Shown piece after piece: positions 14,542 through 18,768 of a DNA stretch of 18,768 nt (the first letter of the stretch is position 1; every line of letters starts with the position of its first letter). The notes beneath the pieces are model-generated. The model was not told the DNA's origin, did not search any database, and saw only the letters and a list, made by a program, of their open reading frames with translations. Where the stretch lies: the NCBI GenBank assembly GCA_025352435.1, contig JANXTN010000293.1, forward strand, positions 1 to 18,768, given 5' to 3'. Origin of the DNA: Ferruginibacter sp. Its GTDB lineage: Bacteria > Bacteroidota > Bacteroidia > Chitinophagales > Chitinophagaceae. Made by a program: the position numbers and the translations under genes.

Positions 14542-15309
14542 TTAAATTTTTACTTCAACATATATTGGACAATGATCACTATGCTTCACATCGCAATATA
14601 TATCTGCGCTTATTAAGTTTTTTTCTAGAGGTGCTGTAACGGTAATATAATCTATACGCCAGCCTTTGTTGTTTAAACGAACTGATGGAAAACGTTGGCT
14701 CCACCAGCTGTAATTATGAGGCTCTTTATTAAAAACACGAAAAGAATCTATCCAACCGTTACTTAAGAAATTATCCATCCATGCTCTTTCTTTGGGTAAA
14801 AAACCGGAGGATTTTTTATTGCCTTTAGGATCGTGAATATCTATTTCATTGTGGGCAATATTGTAATCGCCGCACAGAATTATTTTAGGATTTGTCTTTT
14901 TTAATTCTTCTAAGTATTCTTGCATTTCGTTTAACCAGATGTATTTGTACGCCTGCCTTTCATCACCAGATGTGCCTGAGGGAAAATATGCATTAATCAA
15001 CCTTACATCACCAAACTGCAGCTGAATTACACGTCCTTCAAAATCACTCAGCTCATGCCCTGTTCCTGTAAATACAGCATCAGGTTTTATTTTTGTAAAT
15101 ACGGCTACGCTGCTGTAACCTTTTTTTTGTGCGCTAAACCAATGGTGGTGAAAACCAAGATCTTCTAATTGTTTTACATCAATATCCGTGAAGACTGCCT
15201 TGGTTTCCTGCAAACAAATTACATCTGCGGGGTCCGTTTTCAACCAATCAATAAATCCTTTTTTAATGGCGGCACGTATGCCGTTTACATTGTAAGAGAT
15301 GATGCGCAT
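14542..15309 (-). CDS. xth: Exodeoxyribonuclease III / AP endonuclease (XthA-like)
   Basis: Mg-dependent base-excision repair nuclease that cuts at abasic sites and digests 3' ends. 255 residues from the ATG at 15309; an upstream in-frame ATG at 15390 would overlap the neighbouring lipoprotein gene and add a non-conserved leader. Endonuclease/exonuclease/phosphatase-fold motifs are SYNVNGIRAA (5-14, Asn7), CLQETK (32-37, metal ligand Glu35), INAYFPSG (105-112, Tyr108), GDYNIAH (147-153, Asp148 and Asn150), WRIDYI (217-222, Asp220) and the catalytic HSDHCP (243-248, Asp245/His246). All expected catalytic residues are there. A possible -7 box TATTTTTG lies at 15327-15334. DUF4286 follows with a 1-bp gap. 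Confidence 0.95.
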   Translation of the reverse strand: MRIISYNVNGIRAAIKKGFIDWLKTDPADVICLQETKAVFTDIDVKQLEDLGFHHHWFSAQKKGYSSVAVFTKIKPDAVFTGTGHELSDFEGRVIQLQFGDVRLINAYFPSGTSGDERQAYKYIWLNEMQEYLEELKKTNPKIILCGDYNIAHNEIDIHDPKGNKKSSGFLPKERAWMDNFLSNGWIDSFRVFNKEPHNYSWWSQRFPSVRLNNKGWRIDYITVTAPLEKNLISADIYCDVKHSDHCPIYVEVKI

Positions 15310-15350
15310 GATTTTTGTTTGAAATTCAAAAATACCAAAACAGGCGGAGC

Positions 15351-16076
15351 TTAATACTTTATAGTAATAGAATTTAAGGGCCCAGTACAAAAAACCGAAT
15401 CAACTTTTTCGGAAATTATACTGTTGTAAGAATGCTTTCGCCCAATAATTTTTGTGTAAACATTTTCTCCAGTAATAATCTCGACCGAAGTATCGGGTAA
15501 AACACTTGAAAACGATTTTATAAAAAAAGGATTATTTAAAGGATCTACGATCTCATTATTTATAGAATCCTTAATATTAAAATAAGAGAAATAATTATAA
15601 AATGAATCGATGAAATTTCTTTTGAAAGTAATGTTTAGTCTGCTTTTTTGGTACTTTGTTAGAATTAAGTTTGAAAAATTTTCTGTGTATTTATCAAATG
15701 TCTTACTATTTCCGCTTAAATAATTATTTGGAGTGGCAGCATAGACATTTAATTCATAATGATGGTTCTGATCAAGAAGACCTGGGTCAATAACGATTTT
15801 AAATTTAAAGAAGCCTAAGTTATCTGTTTTAGTAGTAGCAAATGTTTCAATTGGATCACCAAAACAAAAAAAGCAAGTACTTTTCCATTGGTAAAAATGA
15901 CCCTTAACTACAACATTTTTTATGCCGCTATTTGTTGAAGCATTTACCACTTTGCCACTTACCTCAACTGATTTACAATTATTACCTCTGCAATCATTAT
16001 CATTTACACTTTCTTTTTTACATGAGCTGCAAGCAAATAGAATATAAGTAGCTACACTAAAAATTTTGTATTTCAT
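15351..16076 (-). CDS. Putative lipoprotein with carboxypeptidase-regulatory-like domain
   Basis: 241 residues from the ATG at 16076; an earlier in-frame ATG (16133) would place a basic non-conserved segment before the signal peptide. The signal region is MKYKIFSVATYILFACSSC. The lipidated Cys is 16 (LFAC) or 19 (followed by KKES, typical of Bacteroidota lipoproteins). Residues from about 36, VEVSGKVVNASTNSGIKNVVVKG, resemble the transthyretin-like CarboxypepD_reg fold, with GFFKFKIVID as a later strand. A Cys pair (STCFFCFGD) lies in this domain. The remainder is Asn/Ser/Phe-rich and unidentified. It is probably anchored in the outer membrane; role unknown. It stands between metH and xth on the same strand, with its own likely promoter. 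Confidence 0.72.
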   Translation of the reverse strand: MKYKIFSVATYILFACSSCKKESVNDNDCRGNNCKSVEVSGKVVNASTNSGIKNVVVKGHFYQWKSTCFFCFGDPIETFATTKTDNLGFFKFKIVIDPGLLDQNHHYELNVYAATPNNYLSGNSKTFDKYTENFSNLILTKYQKSRLNITFKRNFIDSFYNYFSYFNIKDSINNEIVDPLNNPFFIKSFSSVLPDTSVEIITGENVYTKIIGRKHSYNSIISEKVDSVFCTGPLNSITIKY

Positions 16077-16096
16077 AAACCTTGTTTTTGTGAATA

Positions 16097-16140
16097 CAAA
16101 GCTAATTCTGAGTATAGCAAAAGCTATTGACAAATGTCAA
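16097..16140 (-). promoter_or_regulatory. Promoter/operator region of the lipoprotein gene
   Basis: On the minus strand TAGCTTTG (16097-16104) matches the -7 pattern TAnnTTTG, about 20 bases before the ATG. Upstream are two abutting inverted repeats: ATAGC/GCTAT (16114-16127) and TTGACA/TGTCAA (16127-16140). A proper -33 TTG at usual spacing is not seen, so a regulator-dependent promoter is possible. Confidence 0.4.
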
Positions 16141-16148
16141 GAAATGTA

Positions 16149-18768
16149 TTATTCCAATATGGGTCTCAGCCATCTTTCCATTTCACCCTTACTCATTTTT
16201 TTGCGGGCTGTATAATCATCAAACTGGTCCCTCTCAATTTTACCCACACCAAAATATTTGCTTTGTGGATGTGCGAAATACCAGCCACAAACAGAAGATG
16301 CCGGGTACATTGCCAGTGATTCTGTTAAGTGAATCCCTGTAGCTTCTTCACCCCCGAGCAATTGAAACAACTTATATTTTTCCGTATGATCAGGGCATGC
16401 GGGATAGCCCGGTGCCGGTCGAATACCCGAATATTCTTCTTTTATTAATTGTTCATTGGAGAGTTGTTCATCTTTCTCATATCCCCAATACTCTGTTCTT
16501 GTTTTTTTATGCAGCAATTCTGCAAAAGCTTCTGCAAAACGATCTGCAAGCGCCTGTAACATTATTTTATTATAATCGTCCTGTGCATCTTCGAACTTTT
16601 TGATGTGAGTTTCTATACCTTCAATGGTTACAGAGAAGGCACCCATAAAGTCGGAAGCCCCCTGTCTCCCGAAGGGGGAACTTAGATTGTTAATCTCTTC
16701 TGTACTTTGTTGTTCCTTTAAATTCAATCTTATTTCCTCCAGAGTTTTTTCGAGATAGTATAGTACCTCATCATTTGTAAAACGAATAACTTTAAATCCT
16801 TTCGTTTTTAACCATTCTGTTCTTAACTCATCCGATTCCTTATTTTCTGGAAGCTGGTGAATCAAACCATCAATTTCAATAATTAATCTTCTTTCTAAAC
16901 AAACAAAGTCCGTTATATAATTTCCGATAATATGTTGCCTTCTAAATTTATATCCTGATAGCTGTTTTGTTTTTAAAGCTTCCCACAATATTGCTTCAGC
17001 ATTTGTAGGATTGCTTCTATGATTCAAAGCATACTCTTTCAATAAAGGATAAGTTATAGGATCTGCCCATTGGTATCCGAAGCCCCTATTTTCCTCCCCT
17101 TCCCTTTGGGAAGGGGCTTTAGTTGGAGCTTCGAAATTTGAAAACGTTGTTGGGGCTGGGCATATAAAATCTGCCAATGATATATTCGGTTGTCCTTCTG
17201 CTTTTTTGATTTGTTGTCTTAAAAATTCTAGGTTAATATTCTTATTTACAACAACCGTATCTGCAGCAACTTTTTCAGCCTCCCAAAAGCCAATAACTCC
17301 CTTCGCATTAAGCCATTTTTCATCTATTATTTGCTTGAGCAAAACCTTGGCATCATTATATAATTCTGTTGCCTGTTTCCCCACCACATCATCAGTTAAT
17401 ATTTGCGGAAAATTTCCGTGCAACTCCCATGCAATAAAAAAAGGTTTCCAATCTATGTATGCAGCAATCTCCGCTAAGTCGTATGTTTCAAAAATCTTCG
17501 TACCCGTAAATGTGGGTTGTACAGGTTGGTAATTTTCCCATTCTATTTTTGCGCCATTATTTTTTGCAACCTCATAAGTTTGAAACTGCTTAGCAGTTCT
17601 TTTATTTGCAAAATCATTTTTAAGGGTGTCGTATTCCGTTTTTAAGTTTTGTAAAAATGATATCTTATTTTCTTTATTCAATAAACTCCCCGCTACAGTA
17701 ACACTTCTGCTTGCATCCAATACATGTATTACGCCGTGCTCATATTCAGGTGCAATTTTTACAGCCGTATGCATTCTGCTTGTAGTGGCACCGCCAATCA
17801 TTAATGGAATATCCATTTTTAATCTTGTCATTTCTTTGCCAATATGCACCATCTCATCCAGCGATGGTGTGATCAATCCACTCAATCCAATTATATCCAC
17901 ATTGTGTTTTTTTGCTTCCTGCAAAATTTTATCTGCAGATACCATCACACCTAAATCAATCACATCATATCCGTTACAACCAAGTACTACACCCACAATA
18001 TTTTTACCAATATCATGCACATCGCCTTTTACCGTTGCCAATAAAATCTTTGCAGCGCCGCTTGTTTCTTCATTAACTGTCCCTGCTGCATTGTGTGCAT
18101 TTTGTCGGTCAAGTTTTTCCTGCTCTATAAATGGTGTAAGTACAGCCACAGCTTTTTTCATTACCCTCGCACTTTTTACCACCTGCGGTAAAAACATTTT
18201 GCCGGCACCGAATAAATCACCTACTATGTTCATTCCATCCATCAATGGTCCTTCAATAACTTCAAGTGGTCGTGCATAAGCAAGTCTTGCTTCTTCGGTA
18301 TCAGCATCTATATAATCTGTAATGCCATTTACCAAAGAATGTGCAAGTCTTTTCTCTACAGGTTCATCTCTCCATTTTTCATCTTTTACTATTTCTTTTC
18401 CTTTTGCTTTTACCGTCTCTGCAAAATTGATAAGCGCTTCTGTTGCCTCATTGTTATCGTTATTTTTATTAAGTAAAACATCTTCGCAAAGCTGCTTCAG
18501 TGTTGGTTCAATATCGTCGTAAATAACCAACTGACCTGCATTTACAATACCCATGTCCATTCCCGCTTTAACAGCGTGGTATAAAAAAACACTATGTATG
18601 GCTTCTCTTACATGGTCGTTACCTCTAAAAGAAAAAGAAACATTGCTCACACCCCCGCTCACTTTTGTAAGTGGCATTAGTTGTTTAATTTCTTTGGTGG
18701 CTTCTATAAAATCAACTGCATAATTATTGTGTTCTTCAATTCCGGTTGCTACTGCAAAAATGTTTGGG
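16149..18768 (-). CDS. metH: Cobalamin-dependent methionine synthase with in-frame DUF559 insertion (N-terminus cut by window)
   Basis: The frame runs off the right edge (upstream codons read [18 protein letters not shown]), so ATG 18677 (residue 1 below) is internal. MetH moves the methyl of methyltetrahydrofolate through cobalamin to homocysteine. Seen here: the end of the pterin-binding domain ([16 protein letters not shown], 5-20), the B12 cap (about 105-195), and the B12-binding domain with GDVHDIG (218-224, cobalt-ligand His221), SGLITPSL (266-273) and GGATTS (295-300). The AdoMet activation domain begins about 385. After LADFICP (501-507) the next conserved stretch is DFMGAFSV (676-683); E. 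coli MetH has only 6-7 residues between these. The interval holds a DUF559 nuclease-like domain. The rest is complete: [24 protein letters not shown] (751-767), SKYFGVG and WLRPILE. The frame is intact, so the gene is probably functional despite the insert. Confidence 0.95.
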   Translation of the reverse strand, partial: PNIFAVATGIEEHNNYAVDFIEATKEIKQLMPLTKVSGGVSNVSFSFRGNDHVREAIHSVFLYHAVKAGMDMGIVNAGQLVIYDDIEPTLKQLCEDVLLNKNNDNNEATEALINFAETVKAKGKEIVKDEKWRDEPVEKRLAHSLVNGITDYIDADTEEARLAYARPLEVIEGPLMDGMNIVGDLFGAGKMFLPQVVKSARVMKKAVAVLTPFIEQEKLDRQNAHNAAGTVNEETSGAAKILLATVKGDVHDIGKNIVGVVLGCNGYDVIDLGVMVSADKILQEAKKHNVDIIGLSGLITPSLDEMVHIGKEMTRLKMDIPLMIGGATTSRMHTAVKIAPEYEHGVIHVLDASRSVTVAGSLLNKENKISFLQNLKTEYDTLKNDFANKRTAKQFQTYEVAKNNGAKIEWENYQPVQPTFTGTKIFETYDLAEIAAYIDWKPFFIAWELHGNFPQILTDDVVGKQATELYNDAKVLLKQIIDEKWLNAKGVIGFWEAEKVAADTVVVNKNINLEFLRQQIKKAEGQPNISLADFICPAPTTFSNFEAPTKAPSQREGEENRGFGYQWADPITYPLLKEYALNHRSNPTNAEAILWEALKTKQLSGYKFRRQHIIGNYITDFVCLERRLIIEIDGLIHQLPENKESDELRTEWLKTKGFKVIRFTNDEVLYYLEKTLEEIRLNLKEQQSTEEINNLSSPFGRQGASDFMGAFSVTIEGIETHIKKFEDAQDDYNKIMLQALADRFAEAFAELLHKKTRTEYWGYEKDEQLSNEQLIKEEYSGIRPAPGYPACPDHTEKYKLFQLLGGEEATGIHLTESLAMYPASSVCGWYFAHPQSKYFGVGKIERDQFDDYTARKKMSKGEMERWLRPILE
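16658..16678. repeat. GC-rich hairpin at the 3' side of the metH insert
   Basis: Arms CCCCCT (16658-16663) and AGGGGG (16673-16678) enclose nine bases. An alternative stem pairs TCTCCC (16665-16670) with GGGGGA (16674-16679). It is translated as SSPFGRQGA just before metH resumes at DFMGAF. Confidence 0.65.
16722..17045 (-). other. DUF559 (Vsr-like, PD-(D/E)XK-type) nuclease domain within MetH
   Basis: Residues about 545-652 of the visible MetH frame match DUF559 proteins throughout. They show [18 protein letters not shown] (556-573), [17 protein letters not shown] (575-591), the acidic pair EIDG (601-604), then a helix and [13 protein letters not shown] (627-639). Asp590 and Glu601/Asp603 are in the places expected for catalytic acids of this restriction-endonuclease-like fold, so it is not visibly decayed. 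DUF559 is normally a ~110-130-residue stand-alone protein related to very-short-patch repair endonucleases; activity of most members is unproven. A DUF559 unit inside MetH is outside its usual setting. Confidence 0.85.
17096..17116. repeat. GC-rich perfect hairpin at the 5' side of the metH insert
   Basis: Arms CCCCTTCCC (17096-17104) and GGGAAGGGG (17108-17116) with loop TTT make a perfect 9-bp stem. It is translated in the metH frame as the APSQREGE region before the DUF559 domain. Confidence 0.8.

Larger units (their letters stand above)
16651..17134 (-). mobile_element. DUF559-bearing repeat-like element inserted in metH
   Basis: Approximate limits, set by short repeats: TCGGAAGCCCCC (16651-16662) at one edge, and GGGGCTTTAG plus GGAGCTTCGA (17113-17134) in inverse sense at the other. 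A direct relative of the first, TCCGAAGCCCC, is at 17076-17086. GC-rich hairpins lie at both sides (16658-16678 and 17096-17116) in an otherwise AT-rich gene. Translated, it adds about 165 residues to MetH without a stop. Mobility is inferred from the layout; no transposase is encoded. Confidence 0.6.

Noticed and set aside
15310..15390. Longer N-terminus for exonuclease III from an upstream ATG
   Set aside because: It would overlap the lipoprotein gene, and the family starts at MRIISYNVNG.
16077..16133. Longer N-terminus for the lipoprotein from an upstream ATG
   Set aside because: It would bury the signal peptide and run through the promoter-like region.
16653..17160. Intein in metH
   Set aside because: No Cys/Ser at the start, no His-Asn at the end followed by Cys/Ser/Thr, and none of the intein blocks; DUF559 alone does not splice protein.
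17626..18279. 217-codon plus-strand frame opposite metH
   Set aside because: Antisense shadow of the conserved B12-binding region.

Overview
The window is AT-rich and almost certainly comes from a member of the Bacteroidota, most likely a Chitinophagaceae-like genus. Four signs point there: a type IX secretion (T9SS) sorting domain on the first protein, promoters of the TAnnTTTG type, a ribosomal protein THX gene, and DUF4286 plus Bacteroidota-style lipoproteins. Most of it is chromosomal housekeeping, with no rRNA, tRNA, CRISPR or phage genes seen.

Left part (1-5062): the 3' end of a secreted KP-43-like subtilase, a gene-poor stretch, then on the minus strand a long acyl-CoA dehydrogenase preceded by a MarR regulator that has a perfect palindrome at its own promoter. 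Middle plus-strand block (5244-9093): membrane glycosyltransferase (GT2), leucyl/phenylalanyl-tRNA-protein transferase (aat), a DppC/OppC-type ABC permease and UMP kinase (pyrH), closed by a strong terminator. Next (9164-12037, minus strand): an ECF sigma factor overlapping a protein that joins an anti-sigma-like N-terminus and one membrane helix to a beta-barrel-like C-terminus, followed by a lipoprotein. Then (12214-13400, plus strand) a coiled-coil protein and pdxH, facing a 51-residue THX gene and an HU gene on the minus strand. The right part (14235-18768, minus strand) holds DUF4286, exonuclease III, a lipoprotein and metH, which is cut by the right edge.

The most striking object is in metH. 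The reading frame of the AdoMet-dependent activation domain is interrupted, without frameshift or stop, by about 165 residues carrying a DUF559 (Vsr-like, PD-(D/E)XK-type) nuclease domain. The insert is bordered by GC-rich hairpins and related short repeats in an otherwise AT-rich gene. It looks like a nuclease-bearing repeat element that has entered an essential-type gene in frame and is translated as part of it.

A second, subtler pattern is a set of short tandem arrays with an exact or near-exact 7-bp period (units of GTTNNGA type or AAATCNN type). They lie at 4493-4526, 4592-4626, 8298-8354 and, inside a coding region, 5341-5368. Other points for a second look are a Glu at the catalytic Asp position of the subtilase and the sigma/barrel pair.
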